Assembly: GCF_037975245.1 (NCBI RefSeq)
Contig: NC_092562.1
Span: 10,207,001 to 10,271,000 of the forward strand
Direction: 5' to 3'
DNA: 64,000 nt
Source: Apostichopus japonicus
Taxonomy: Eukaryota > Echinodermata > Holothuroidea > Aspidochirotida > Stichopodidae
This document shows positions 35,682 to 52,860 of this stretch, one piece after another. Below the pieces are notes generated by a model that worked only from the letters and a program-made list of their open reading frames with translations, searched no databases and was not told where the DNA came from. The position numbers and the translations under genes are program-made. The first letter of the stretch is position 1. Every line of letters begins with the position of its first letter.

Positions 35682-37080
35682 TCAATATACTACACTGGTG
35701 GTGGTGATTGGCACTTGGTTTAGGTTCTCTAGCAATAATGGTATACCAGCCGGCATTGGCACATGTGTGTTGTAATCTTTTAAGCGTAGCCTACTGAACG
35801 CATCGGCAGAGCCATGTTCAGATGTAGGTCTAAACTTCAAATTATATTCATAATTCGCAAGCATCAATGCCCATCTTTTAATTCTAGACGATGCTTGTGG
35901 TGGTACGGACTTGAACATTGCAACCATTGAACAATGATTGCAGTGGTTTGTGATCGGTGACTAGTTCAAACCTACGACCATACAAATAAGAATGATATTT
36001 CTTAACACCAAAAATGCATGCCAGTCCTTCCTTCTCAACTTGCGAGTAGTTTTGCTCAGCTTTGGAAAGAGTTCGAGAGGCATATGCAACAGGTTTCTCT
36101 GACCCATCAGGCATTTTATATGACAAAACTGCGCCTACTTCGTACTGAGACGCATCGCATGACAGTATTAATTTCAACTGCGGGTCATAATGTGTGAGAA
36201 CTCTGTTAGAAGTCAACAATTTCTTTGACTTGACGAAAGCATGGTGCTTCTTTTCAGCCCACGTAAATTTGACTTCTTTTCTAAGCAAAGGGTACAACGG
36301 AGCAAGCGTACTCGTCAAGTTAGGAAGGAACTTACTGTAATAAGTAAGCAATCCTAAGTAGGACTTCAGTTGTGAAATATTCTGTGGTTCTGGAGCATCT
36401 TTTACTGCTCCTACTTTGTCTTCTGTTGGATGAAGACCTTCGGCGTCAATCCTATGACCTAAATAAATCACAGACGTTGACATGAATGCACAATTGTCTT
36501 TCTTAAGACGTAACCCTGCAGACTCTAATCTAGATAACACAAGATTTAGGGTTTGTCAGTGCTCTGTATCCGTCTTACCCGTTATTAATACATCATCTAA
36601 ATAAACAGCGACCCGGGGAATTCCCTGCAATACATTTTCCATTATCCTCTGAAAAATACCGGGTGCCGATAATACCCCAAATGGCAACCTGTTGTATCTA
36701 AAAAGACCTTTGTTAGTATTAATTACGACATAGCCTGTGATTTGTCATCTAATAACACTTGCTGATAGGCTTGGCTAAGGTCAAGTTTTGTGAACTTTTC
36801 TCCACCTGTCAGGGTTGCAAACAAGTAATCAACCCTGGGCAGCGGATATTTTTATCTACGTTTGCACCTGTCGGGTTTCATCACCGGAGTATTGAATCGG
36901 TTCGATAATTCCCTGGTCCTGTAACCTTTGCAGCTCCGCTTCAACTGTTTCTCTCATCGCGTATAGAACTGTCCTCGCCTTACAATATTTGGGGGCTATA
37001 CTGATTCATCAACGTGGATAGTAGCCTTTGACCCCATTAATGTTTCAAGACCCTCCTTGAAAACCGCGGTATGCGCGTCA
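35682..37080 (-). pseudogene. Gypsy reverse transcriptase and RNase H remnant
   Basis: RT motifs: FTKLDLSQAYQQVLLD around 36775, then a frameshift, LPFGVLSAPGIFQRIMENV and YLDDVLITG around 36580-36615 (catalytic YLDD intact). An in-frame stop follows just before LVLSRLESAGLRL. The frame 36540-35884 continues through YLGHRIDAEGLHPTEDKV and the connection, then RNase H: LILSCDASQYEVGAVL and VTDHKPLQSL. A last frame 35927-35682 has FKSVPPQASSRIKRW and the GSADAFSRL tail. At least two frameshifts and one stop disable it. Confidence 0.88.
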
Positions 37081-37085
37081 AGTGC

Positions 37086-37868
37086 CTAGTGGGTTAAAGA
37101 GGTCGGTATCCCCGAAAAAGAGTTGACGTTGAAAATCCTTTCCCAGTCCAGTTTCAATTCCACGAGCCAGTTGCGTCCAATTAAAGAGAGACCCTCACCA
37201 ACGACTACATACAATGGGAGTTTTGAACTGCGTCCCATGTAATCAATATCTGCCGTGAACATTCCCAGTATGTTCAATGTTTCGCCAGTGTAGGTACGCA
37301 GATTAATATATGACTGGCTCAGTTTAATTTTCCCTATTGAATCATACTGCTTCTCCGAAATGATAGTGAATGAAGCACCGGTGTCGATTTCAAAGGTAAC
37401 ATCATGTCCGTTGACTGTAACGTTTTCCTTAATGGCTTCTTTAACATCCTCTTTGGCACGATTAACAAATAATGAGTACATCTCATTCTCACTTTGTAAT
37501 GATTTTTGAATACACTTGTGCTGTTCAGTGTTCTTTGAACGGCAAATTTTAGCGATGTGGCCAGTTTTATTGCATGCGTTGCATACTTTCTCTTTAAAGT
37601 AGCAATCATTTGGGGTGTGGTTCTTTCTCCCGCACCTGTAACACGGTTTTGTGTTGTTAGTAGCCTTAGTGTCACTGCTAGGCCTAAATCTTCCGTACCT
37701 GTTTTTGTTGTTCAAGGCGTTCAGTTGTCCAGCCTGCGAAGCAGAACCCATTCTTTGCAAATTTGCAACATTTTGAAATGCTGTTTCCATGGCGATTGTC
37801 ACATTTAAAGCTTTCTCTAACGTTAAATCGGCTTCTGAAAGGAGGTGCGCGCTTCTGGATGTTGCCAC
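37086..37868 (-). pseudogene. Gypsy gag C-terminus and aspartic protease remnant
   Basis: Two CCHC knuckles, CYRCGRKNHTPNDC and CNACNKTGHIAKIC, are followed by the protease with EIDTGASFTII (active-site DTG) and GLSLIGRNWL. The frame is shifted by one base from the gag N-terminal frame at about 37860. A stop at 37086 separates it from the RT region. Confidence 0.85.
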
Positions 37869-38229
37869 AAACTAAACGATCGCGAAGCATATCATCCAGC
37901 ACTGTTTCAAAATTACATGTATCGGCAAGAGATCTCAATTCCGAAACAAATGTAGCAACTGATTCACTTGGCAACCGGAAACGACTGTTGAACTTGCAAC
38001 GTTGTACAATTGCAGAGGGCTTTGGGTGGTAATGGTTGGCCAATAAATGAACCAAGTTCTTGTAAGACTGTTCTCCTGGTTTCTTAGGGGCGCATATATT
38101 TCTAAGTAATTTGTAAGCATCGGATCCTATAGAACTCAACAATATGCTTTTCTTCTGACTTTCGTCCTTGATCGCATTTGCGTCGAAAAAATGTCCCATT
38201 CGTTCCGCATATTTTGTCCACTCTTCCTT
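37684..38229 (-). pseudogene. Gypsy gag N-terminal and central part
   Basis: Open from the inverted repeat: AKEEWTKYAERMGHFFDAN, then KKSILLSSIGSDAYKLLRN and a capsid-like segment with RFRLPSESVATFVSELRSLA. This is typical of Ty3/Gypsy gag capsid. No proper start codon lies outside the repeat; the first Met is at 38199. It passes out of frame near 37850. Confidence 0.82.
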
Positions 38230-38340
38230 GGCATTTACTCGTTTAGAATAAAGACGTATACATATATGAGCTCGTTCTCATGTGTTTTGTTTTGCGTGTT
38301 CGTTTGGTTAATTAGAAGAGGTAAACCAGCGGATACGTCA

Positions 38341-38679
38341 CAGCACACATAGTTTGTTACAATGTTAGGAAGTTGTAAACATTTTGTTTTGAAAAAAAAA
38401 AAACCATAAAGAAAAATGTAAGAGAATGTGTTTCTTCTTGGCCAATGAGAAAGTGCCTCATCTTTATTCAGAAGGTAAGGTCAGGGGCGGCGATTTGTTT
38501 CAAATATTGGGCGGACATTTGCATGGGTGCAGGCGCGTAACAACTTTCATCCCCAAAATTGTTCTGGTTGCTACAGCCTACTTTCCCTTTTTATCGGAAA
38601 ACCAAAGTTCAATACGGATGCGGTCCGTCTCGTGGGCAGATCAGTTCTGGACAATGGTGAGGACGCGTGTATGTTCTCT

Positions 38680-38680
<1 letters not shown>
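38341..38680. other. No gene seen
   Basis: Short unassigned segment with a poly-A stretch near 38390, between the Gypsy remnant and a MITE scrap. It does not match the sequence after the copy 1 duplication edge. Confidence 0.45.
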
Positions 38681-39021
<341 letters not shown>

Positions 39022-39173
39022 TGAGGTTTGATGGATGACGTCATCATCACAATGTATGAGTCAATATTATCCTTATATGAGATATCACGAAAACGATTTG
39101 TTTATACGAGTTCTGCAGATATTGTTTTTGACCTTCACAAAAATTAATACATTTATAATCCAATATTTGCCCA

Positions 39174-39410
39174 TTGGAAATTCATTGGGCATATATTGCG
39201 ACAAAACCCTAACAACGACTGCAACATCGGTATGACTCGGGCACCAGAGGGCAGGAAAAAGAGAGGGCAACCAAAAACAATATGGCGTAGGACAGTAGAT
39301 AAAGAGAGAGAGAGGGCTGGTTGGCGATCCTGGAATGAGGCCAGAAATGCAGCTGCCGACCGAGATAAATGGAGACACTCTGTTGGAAGGGGAAACACGC
39401 TCAGGAACTT
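39174..39410 (+). pseudogene. C-terminal end of a LINE protein
   Basis: Reads WKFIGHILRQNPNNDCN, TRAPEGRKKRGQPKTIWRRT and an AAADRDKW segment. This W-x-GH-x-LR ... GRPK-x-x-WRR ... A-x-DR-x-x-W arrangement is the common C-terminus of several non-LTR retrotransposon proteins. The rest of the element is missing, as usual for a 5'-truncated insertion, and a poly-A-rich stretch follows at about 39430-39510. Confidence 0.7.
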
Positions 39411-39519
39411 ATTTATGCAATATATCGTTATCAAAAAAAAAAGCAGTCTATACACTTCCTATTTTTTGGCAATAATAGAACGAAAACGCAAAAAAAAAAA
39501 AAAAAAAAAAAACTGCTAA

Positions 39520-42500
39520 ATCTGCTCAAATGTTTCGGATATTGTGCTGACCCAAATTTGCCTCACGAAAATTGCAGCCATGTAATAATAAAACTACCTG
39601 CAACTTGTTAACAATCGATATACCACAGAGAAACGTTAACGAGATCTGAAATCGCAATCGGCTCCAACAAAGTAAGTCATGCGCACACGTTGTATTCCAC
39701 ACACAAACTGTGGAAAAGTTCAAATTGCAAATCTGCCATGTAGACCTTTTACAGAGAATGAAATCGAACTAGATAGGGAAGCCTGAATAACACGAAATAT
39801 TTGACTTGATCAAGTCTCCCAAGGGTGGAATTATTTCCCAAAATGACGGGAAAATTGAGGTGGAAGGCTTTTTGCTACTCACACAAAAACGCATACTGGT
39901 CATGAATATACTAAAAAGTTGCAAAACAACTTTCATGATAATTGCATAGGATCTGTGGCCTACATTTCATCATAACTGAAAACTCAACAGAAGGCCTTGT
40001 TTTGGACCCTCACATGTCGACAAGAATATGTTTCCTGAACAATTTTTAGTTCACCACCATTCAAACGTTATTTCCACAACAATTCAACAGATTTACAGGA
40101 ACGATCTAAGAGTAGAGCATTTTTTTTTGGGGGGGGGGGGGTTTCAGAAAATGACCTCTCGTGACCTAAAATTTATAACATAATATGATTGAATGTATAC
40201 GGAAACTTAACTCACGCAGACCACTGATATCATTTCAAATTGAATAAAAAATAACGAAATGTCAGTCATTCAAACACGGTGACAAAAAAAGTGACAGAAT
40301 TTCGACAGAATCGGACGATAGCTATACTCTCAGCTGAAAGCTGTCAGGTGAGCTACAAAACGGCAAGGGGCCTTGTGTTGCTAAGAAACAACGAATCATG
40401 TCGTCTGCTTCTCGTGTCTATGTACATGTGTGTACAGTTCTGGATAAGCTGCAGAAAGTTCTATAAAAGTACTCAAAATGGCAATTTTGGAACTGAACAT
40501 TGGAAAAATGTACCACTTAGCATGAATTCCATTTTCGCGTAGCTTCACAAGGAATGTGATAGCTATGAGATCATGTCATAAGTATAGTTGTAGAATAAAC
40601 GTTGATGAAGTAGTTTAAGAGTTAAGTGCTACAAAGAAGTATAGGCCTACTTCACATGACCCTCCATGGTTGGTGCGTTGTTGTTATTATTATTATTATT
40701 ATGTTTCTTTTTATACTAAGTCGGTCCAGATGAATGCATACCCCGATGGTTAGTAAGACATAACTGCATAACGGGTTTCTTGAGCGCGTTATATACTTTA
40801 ATACTGGCATGCCGTAGAATAACATAAAGATATTCGCATGCAGTGGATAAGAATATCACTGTTTTGAACAGTTTTGATGGGCTAGAGCGGCTAGACACAG
40901 CTGGCTTCATCCTTAATATATCAAGTTCGGACATGTTTATATCGCTCGCTTTTCGGACATGTTGATACGATTTTGTTTGGTCACATTTGTGAAACAAACG
41001 GCGTCTAAGCGTGCATATACTTTCAAAGACCAGCGCGCCTTCATGTTAATGTTCGAAAACCATCTGAGTTTAATTCGCGACGATTATGAATGCTTGGATA
41101 CCGGTACTTAAATATATATATATATCCGAACTTGATATATCAGTATATATATATATATATATATTCTAATTATATAGCAACACCAGAGGAATTTTTTTTA
41201 ACCAATAGCAATTTGCAATTGGAGCCTTTGGCGGTATACGTTGTTGAGGAATGTTTTTAGGCAAGAAAACATGAATGCATTGAGATTGCAATGATTAAAT
41301 CAGTGAAAAATCTGACCTGAAATGTATTGTTTACAAACATTTTTTCACATTTCGACATCTTACACTGGATGTGACCTTTAACTCCCACCAAAACAATGGT
41401 TTACATTCCCTTGAAACAACCATGAATGAATTGCCGGTATATATCCACCCGTTATTCTCTTCTTGAAAAGTCGTCATAGAAATGCATATGCACACACGAA
41501 TGCAACCATGATGTTAGAAGAAACACATCGGAAACGAGACTATTACCTATTTACTTTGAGGTCTATAAGAAATTGAATTAAAACAAGAGAATCAAGGGCG
41601 TAGGAAGCGCGGGGGGGGGGGCTAGGGGCGACAGCCCACCCACCTGAAAACATGGGGGCAAAAGTATGCTTCCGTCCCCCCACTCGTCGAGGGTAAAAAC
41701 CCCTTTCATTTTTGAACTATTTTCTGAAATTCAGAACGTAGTCTTTCACCATTGTTCAGACTGTTTAGTACTGCGATTATTGGGAATCACTATCTCCGCC
41801 GGAAATTCCCTAGCATTTGAGCATATACCGTCAAAATAAGTCAGGGTCGAACCTCGCTCGTCCAGACAAATGTGCTGCATGTTTAGGTTGTGCTAGCTTA
41901 TATACGCTACAGTGTGTACAGTAACTTCCTGCATGGGACTAATGGTTACTATATGTGGCTGCTGTGCCGTTGCCTTCCCTCATTTTCTACCCTTGAGTAA
42001 GATATTAGGATTGCTAATCAAAACCAGTAGGCCTATGGTACGAGTGCATGCTCATGCTATCCCGTGTGAAGGGACGCAGAAATTTATTTTTCAAAGTACC
42101 CATGTACCCTGAATCGTCTGGAATCGGAAGGGGGGGGGAGGGGGCGGTCCTAGATCGCTACATGTGTGTTGTGTTACCAGCAAATATGGGCTTCTTGAAC
42201 GATTAGTTATCTTGGTAGTTTTCAAGAGGTAAGTTTCTGTAACAAAATAATAAACATCTGACAGATAAGTAAATCAGGGAATATGAGAAAATTGTATTAC
42301 AAATTCAGACATTTGTGGCACTAAACAGCATCTGATGGCCTCTAATTGTTCCAAAATTTTCCAAAGGGGAGGGGTTTCCCCCTCCCTTTGGAAATTTTTA
42401 AGACCCCTACCCCAGGACGGCGATCACAGTCAATCATGCATCAGCCCTTCCCCCCCCCCCGACGAAAAACCTTCCTACGCAAGTGAAGAGAATAGTACAA

Positions 42501-44400
42501 AATTGGTGGGAGAGGAGGTGGTGGGAGGGGGGGTTGGGTGGGGGAAGGGAGATGAAAGGGAGTATATACAGATGACTATTTTTCTATTTTAGCACGAGAA
42601 CAAGAAAGGTTAACCCTTTCGAAATGTGGTTAGTGAATTTTGCCAGACAGTAGTTTTTTTTCTCACTTTTAACCAACTTTCACCATGATCTTACTTCCTT
42701 CGGAGATTTGACAGGATCTGACTTTTGCAATATTTTACAACCCTCCCCCCCCCCCCCAAAAAAAATATGGCTTCTATGTAGGTACCAAACTATAAAATAG
42801 CTGAGAGTATTTTACCCATCAGGAAGTACGGTAATGCATCGGCTGCATTGAATAAATTAACGTTTAATTGCGCCTGAAATATATCCAAATTTTGGGATGT
42901 GATCTGCATCTCCATAGATTGCGTATTGTTTATGCTTTAAACTTCGTTCAGTCCCCTTTAGCCACTCTGGCGACAGTCCCCAGATTTTAATGAATCTTTT
43001 TGGAACATATCCTCGTCGAATTGGGAAGAGGGGAAACGGGGAAAGGGAAGAGAAGACGGTGATCTTGCAAGCTTTTCATATATAGCCCCCCCCCCCCCCA
43101 ACACGTCGGTTTACGCCACTTCCCGCAATGACAACTTGTTCTCTCACATCTCATCAGAACAATATGCCTATAGAACAATAGAAAAAGAACAATAGAAATA
43201 GAACAATAGAATGGTGGCCACATTGTCATAGTTAAGTCAACACATCAACAAACTTCTTTCATTCAAAGGGACACAAAACCCAACTATCATCTTTAGCTTG
43301 GAGTTTTTTTATTTCGTGTGTGAAGAACAACTCTCCCAAACAGCTAAGGCAAATTATCTGGCTTCTTTTGGGAGATAAAGTAATTTAAATGTAGTGTCTG
43401 GGAGCTGTCATTTTGTAAACCTGTGATGTCATAGTGCCATCATCGATCTGAAACATTTACCTCTCTCTCTTTGTTTTACTTTTCATAATCACAAGTTGGA
43501 AATGTTAATTGTTGTAACCCTATAAAACCAAATGCATTCATTAGGTCGTGTAACCAACATCGATACTTTATATACAACATTTGCGAAATCAATTCCATCA
43601 CGGGAAGTAAAGAATTAAATATTGTAATAAATAAAAAAAAAAAAAAAGAAACTGTTCAAGCAAATGTGGCTCGATGATGTCATAATTAGACTTGATCAAG
43701 TCCTTTACCCTTGCATGTGAAGAAGCATTACAACCTGTGATATCTTCTAAATGGATAAAGAAGGTATTTCTTAGCTGTTCAGGAAACTTGCTCATGCCAG
43801 TTATTCCTACCACATATATAGACCATTAATGATGTTTTAGTTTGTTTCTCCATTAATCATGCAAAAATGCCAAATTTGATCTTCTTTACTTATGGAAATA
43901 TATTTGAAAGACGAATTTAATTTCCTTTTGAAACGCCAAGACGGACAAACATGTGTGTACAATTTTACTGAATATATATATATATGAAATTGAATATGGA
44001 TGTTTCAAATTACGTTTTCCGAGGGATGCAATATCCATTTTCAACATCTAGGAAGTTACAAGACCGAAATGTTATCTCCATATGAAAATAAATCTTGCCA
44101 GCATTTACGGGTTGGTTGTCTTTATCTTCCGTCGCAGTTCACTAAACTGGGTTTGTCTGTTACAATATCTTGACCATGTCTACAGATTACCTTTCACGAA
44201 CTGATTGAAATTCAGCAGATGTATAGATAGTTTACGACATTACTTTTCCACCCTAACGAACAATTATTGTTAAAAGAAGAAGACCTAACAAGGTGATATT
44301 TGGTTCAATTTTTTTTTTTAAGACGGACTTAACTTGAATATAAATCTTATTTAAGAGCTAAAACGAGCCTTTGATTGATTACTTTTTCCGTTAGTTACTT
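39520..44400. other. Long intergenic stretch, no supported gene
   Basis: Scattered MITE-like scraps: poly-G at 40128 and 41605 (GGCGTAGGAAGCGCGGGG), a CCAAAGGGGAGGGG/CCCTCCCTTTGG hairpin at about 42360-42391, C-runs at 42747 and 43087, and TA runs at 41110-41165. Open frames at 40279-40542, 41912-42112 and 43813-43598 have no recognised motif. 43813-43598 (minus, MVGITGMSKFPEQLRNTF) looks most protein-like but stands alone. Confidence 0.45.
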
Positions 44401-44466
44401 TAAAGTCTCTGTTTTCAAGGAGAATTTGAATCAACTCTTGAGTCGAATAACTCGTTGTACACAACG

Positions 44467-44770
44467 CTATATGATGACGATGACAAAAAGATGGCGATGA
44501 CCATATGGGTGACGATGACGATAGCGACGATGACGATGATGATGATCACAATGACGATGACGTTGGAAATGTCTTTTACGATAGCGATGACGATAGTAAA
44601 GATTATGCCGTTGACGTTTGCGACGACGTTGACGCTTGCGATGACGAAGACGTTGAATATGGCGATCACAATATAGCGATGACGATGAGAATGACGAGAG
44701 TGGTAGCGTTGACGATGACGATCGCGATGACGATGACGCTGTCGATGACGGGGACGATATCGATCATGGT
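44467..44770 (+). repeat. GAT/GAC-rich imperfect trinucleotide and hexanucleotide repeat
   Basis: About 300 bp of GACGAT, GATGAC and GATAGC units. All three plus frames stay open and give D-rich or T/M-rich strings, so the open frames follow from the repeat. Confidence 0.8.
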
Positions 44771-44799
44771 GATTGTTAAGATGAAGAAACTATAAACAG

Positions 44800-46780
44800 A
44801 CCCCGCAAACAGATTCAAACAATAACAAAAAGTACGGTAACTTGTAAATACCGATGTGCATGTAGTACAGGAAAATCACAATTTTCTAATAAAGAATGAA
44901 ATGGCTTTCAAACAGCACGGTATAGTACATGTAAGGAGAAACATGAGAGAGAGGGGGGGGGGGGAGAGGTGGGGGAGGGGAGTTGGGGTTACACTTCATA
45001 TCTATAAAAGCTCAAAATGGAAACCTATACTTGAAATAAGATGAGTCACGTCACTCCCTTTAAAATAACTTTGTGCGGCAGTTTACCATTTTCCCCGCAA
45101 GTTTAATATATAAGTTTTAAACATAAAATTGAATCAAAATAATAAAGTTAAAGAAAAGAGGAAAAGTGAAAGCAAAACACTGAGATTAATGAAATCTATA
45201 GAAACATTTTATTCAACAAAATGAACGTGGAAATGAAACGATTGGGTTTTGCTTTCGTAATTTATCGATCACACTACTTACTCAAAAAAAAAAAAAAATA
45301 ATAATTGGGATATGTTTTTGTGGTTATAATTTTGCGTCATTCATATGACATGTACCTTGGTAGACAGCTTAAAGCGCCAGCCCACTGCCCCGACTAATCA
45401 CGACCCGACGCAACATGATCATGTTTATTCATGGTAAATCGTGGGTAGTCGGGCAGTGTTCGTGGGTTTTAAGACTGTGACTGCTCATGCATTTGTCAGT
45501 TGTCAGTTACGTCGGCTTCAGTCGGGAAAGTTGAACACGTAGCGTTTTCCCGACTGACAGCTGTGCAGTGTGCGGTGGTTCACGACTAATCCTGCATAAA
45601 TTTTACCCCAATGCAACAAATAACGGGGTACTGGATTTTCTTGTGATTTTTAAAATGAGATCCGGCCGATAACAGCAAACATGCAGGTAGTTGGGTGCTC
45701 TCGGATCCAGTCGGTAACATGGTGTGCAGAGAGAGAGAGGGAAGGGGGGGGGGGGGATCAATGGGGGCTTCAAGACAATATAGAGAACTAGGTCACGGCG
45801 GTACACTTGAGTTCGGGTCGCATCAATCGGACAGTGTTTGGCGGGCCGAACGCACAGTAAAGTTGTTGAATATTCATAATGTCCAAGTCTACGGGCGGCT
45901 GGTCCAAAGAGGTCAAACATTGGCCAATTGTTTTATAGGTAATGCTGAGGTTTAATCTACAATAACATACACTAAAGCAATTAACTAAAAGACGGGTATA
46001 TATGATATCTCGGTAAATGTATCGAAGCATATTTTCACAATATCTATATTGCCTATGTATATACTAATCATTAATATATGAAATATTGCCTTTATATATT
46101 TAATTGCTTTAAAGACGGACCATGAAGGTATCCGTATATAGCTATCATGTGTGCAATTGCCCAGGGACCTGCTAATTTAATATGGGTGCAATTTCACGTG
46201 GACAACTATAACAAGGCTTGCTGGAACCTTTTTCCAAGCATTCGGAAGATCCATCAACTGAAAAAGTTTCACAAAATTCATCGGCACGTTAAGGGTAAGT
46301 TCCGTGGCAATTTGTTACATTAAACATTTCGCACTTCTTCGTAGAAATTAATTTAAATGAAGCAAACCACAATAAGAAAAGTCTAATGATGAGAAGAAGA
46401 AAGAATAGTCTAAAGGAATCCATAATTCGGGACTAAAAATGTGTTGTCACCGTTGTTAGTTTTTAATTACTTATTCTTGATTCTAATTCTAAGGGCGAAA
46501 AACTCTTATTTTCTCTTTAGTTCCTTCATCAATAGAGGGAGTTTATTTTAAATTTAAAACGTAATTCTACACTAGTTTATTTGAATTTGTGTGACTTGAA
46601 GTATAACAGATTAAGATTTGTTTTCTATCTGTTTCCAATTTCTTATTCATTCTTTTATTTTGAATAAAAAATATCTTCTGTGATTAAGGCAAATAGTTCG
46701 AAATTAAATCAATGATTCTTCTTTTATGTAATAAAGATTGAAAGCAAAAAAAAACAAAACAAATGTGACGAAAACAAATT
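44800..46780. other. Intergenic, probable upstream region of gene C
   Basis: Poly-G scraps at 44955 and 45744. 45360-45600 has repeated and inverted CCCGACT/AGTCGGG words. A possible noncoding first exon of gene C ends at about 46292 (GTTAAGG then gtaagt), because gene C coding exon 1 starts with an acceptor. This is tentative. No other gene seen. Confidence 0.35.
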
Positions 46781-46813
46781 TCATTGCAGATTATATTCCT
46801 CGGAATTGACACA

Positions 46814-50573
<3,760 letters not shown>

Positions 50574-50579
50574 TTTTCC

Positions 50580-52160
50580 GGCTGTTGGTGAACTGTACAA
50601 CATGTCATGCAACAGCATGCGCACGAGTACACATATAAGTATTAACATGGATATAGTAGTACTCCGGTATTAGCAGTTTGGGTTATTGTAATATGATAGT
50701 CGGTTACTTATAACGGTGTTGGGGTACATATTGCATTTTTTTAAATGAACGTTTAATTACACACCTGACTCAATCTTTATATTACATATATTATAGTGTC
50801 TTTCATCCGTTTTCGTACATATATACCTACCTCGATATTCTTTGGATCCATGCCTGTTGTTGATAAGTAATAATTCACACATTGCTTCTCAGTTCGGTCT
50901 TGGTCAGACTGCATGCCCTGCACGGTGATTCGACGGTCATGAATTCAACGGTATCCAGCACCAAAGGGGCCAGATGCATATATAGTAATTGGAGGTGGGA
51001 AGGATCACCAAACAGGGAATTTATTGTCACTTTTTATTCACATGGGATAACGCGCTCGTCATCATTAAACAGCAATGTAGTCCCTCGACATTTGATCCAT
51101 GGCGCATTCACATGCAGCGTGCCTCTCGTGTCTAAAGACGAGCGGGTTATCGGCAATTTGTGCATCCCTTTGCCTCGGCAGAAGCAGGGGAAGCATAGGT
51201 GACGTCACATCCCTTTTTTCGAGTGTACTACAAAACATAAAAAATGCACTATACATAAGGGTTGAAATCATGGCACCATTTGCATCTAAACGTTCTTACC
51301 GTAGCTCTAAGCTGGTCCTATATATCTATATTTTGCCTATATAAACGCATATATATATGCCTATATATGCCTATATATGACTATATATATGACTATATAT
51401 ATATATATATATATATACCCCCAGGTTCATCGCTCCCAACCAGGGGACAATAGTCTTTAGGGGAGCGGGGGTGCTTCGGCTGTAATGAGGTCAACTACCT
51501 GCACCGCGATACTCGAGTCGTTATACGCACATATCAACAATGCGCCTCGTGACGTAGAAGGACCCTACTTTACTACTGCTGCATCTACTGGCTCGTCTGA
51601 GTCAACGCACAAACAAACAGAATAACACATAAAGCATATATATAGTTATGCAATATATATTCATAACTAAGAAGTAAGAAAGAAAGAGAAAAGAGGATAG
51701 CAATGGAGATAAACAAACTGTCACTAGTTGTCATAAACAATTGACTATAAAAACACAGTCAATCCCATCTCAGGATGGATCACTAGTTGGGGGATGGGGC
51801 TCACTCCCTCTCTTGACCCTCTCGACCGTCTGTCAGATCCGGGGAACATCATGGCCTGGTGGTGAGGGGCATCTTAAAACCAGGGCGTTAGTCACGCCTA
51901 CCCAAACCCAAAGGACCTGTATATAGAAATTATAGAGTAATTTCTAGTGATGATGTCTCTGACATCTTTTTGACCACTGGGGGCTGTCAAGTGAGTGGCA
52001 CAGATCGCTTACTTGCTTACTTACTTATGTCTAGTATTACGCTGTTTCCACCGTAAGGTGCTTCAGCAAGCCAGGGGCGAAAGCCGGTAAAAACTGGCCG
52101 GTAAAAACTAGACTCCAAGGTTTGAGAGAACTGGAAATTTTGAGATTATGGAAAATATTA
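50580..52160. other. Intergenic, no supported gene
   Basis: TA-rich stretch at 51341-51417. 51420-51910 is GC-richer and repeat-like (for example CCAGGGCGTTAGTCACGCC). A frame at 50882-51202 is open on both strands without recognisable motifs. Part may be the 3' UTR of gene C. Confidence 0.4.
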
Positions 52161-52164
52161 ACTT

Positions 52165-52860
52165 TGTGGGCCGGGTCGCGAATATTTTTTTTCCCAAACT
52201 GAACTGACACTAAAATTATTTCCTCGATTCTGATTGGCTCTCAGCGAGCACGTCAAACGTCAAACAGCGAACAAGTCAAAAGACACAGACATATCGTCAA
52301 AATGCCTATTTTGTGTACACTCACTGGCTGGCACACACTCGCTCGCCGTCTTCATGGCCACTGCATATTCGACTAGGCCTATCATGATTCATTGACTGAA
52401 TACATGTTGAATTTATGATTATAAAACCAGTAAACGTATCGCAACTCCGAATGTACACAAACACCTCGTACATATGTACATCGGCTACATGTATACAATT
52501 ACAAATGCTCCGTGTTTTATTGTGTTGTATACTATGTACAGTACAATAGGCTACAGTACATGTGTTGTGTAGAGCGGAGTCAAGCGAGTAAACAAACGAT
52601 CGGGGACCGCCTATAATGGTTGCCGTAGTTGGGAATAGTTGCTTCACTATATACTTTCGTTCATATATACCTACCAAAAGTTCTGGCATTTGCTAGTGTG
52701 AATATCTTGAATTTGATCGTCTTGATCATACTGATATCGACAGAGTATTGAGGGATCCATGTTGAATACTAAAGTATATCACGTGCTCGCTGAGAGCCAG
52801 TGAATCGAGGAAATCATTTCAGTGTCAGTTCAGTTTGTGAAAAAAATATTCGCGGCCGGG
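52165..52860. mobile_element. Foldback element with about 80-bp inverted arms
   Basis: The arm at about 52174-52252 (GCGAATATTTTTTTTCCCAA, ACTGAACTGACACT, TTTCCTCGATTC, GGCTCTCAGCGAGCACGT) is mirrored at about 52780-52852. Both ends reach CCGGGTCG. The internal approximately 520 bp has no coding feature. A non-autonomous DNA element is the simplest reading; no target duplication was fixed. Confidence 0.65.

Larger units (their letters stand above)
35435..38340 (-). mobile_element. Decayed Ty3/Gypsy retrotransposon flanked by inverted repeats
   Basis: On the minus strand gag, zinc knuckles, protease, RT and RNase H follow in Gypsy order, but no integrase is present. Both ends carry the same approximately 111-bp sequence starting TGACGTATCCGCTGGTTTA, at 35435-35546 (plus) and 38230-38340 (minus). 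The ends are therefore inverted instead of direct as in LTRs. The right arm runs straight into the gag frame with no leader. No target duplication is evident. An inversion, or capture of a second 5' end after deletion of integrase and the 3' LTR, would explain it. Confidence 0.75.

Noticed and set aside
35435-38340. DIRS-type retrotransposon because of inverted ends
   Set aside because: RT, RNase H, protease and CCHC knuckles are Gypsy-type and no tyrosine recombinase frame is visible.
43598-43813. Minus-strand frame MVGITGMSKFPEQLRNTF as a gene
   Set aside because: Composition is protein-like, but it ends in low-complexity F/Y, has no neighbours in frame and no family match.
44415-44795. 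Asp-rich acidic protein from GAC/GAT repeat
   Set aside because: All three plus frames and a minus frame are open because the repeat lacks stops; no start context or flanking domain.
45879-45938. Mini-ORF MSKSTGGWSKEVKHWPIVL followed by a GTAATG
   Set aside because: The stop overlaps the supposed donor and there is no downstream exon in phase; insufficient support.
50882-51344. Overlapping open frames on both strands
   Set aside because: No conserved motif; both strands being open suggests base composition and not coding.
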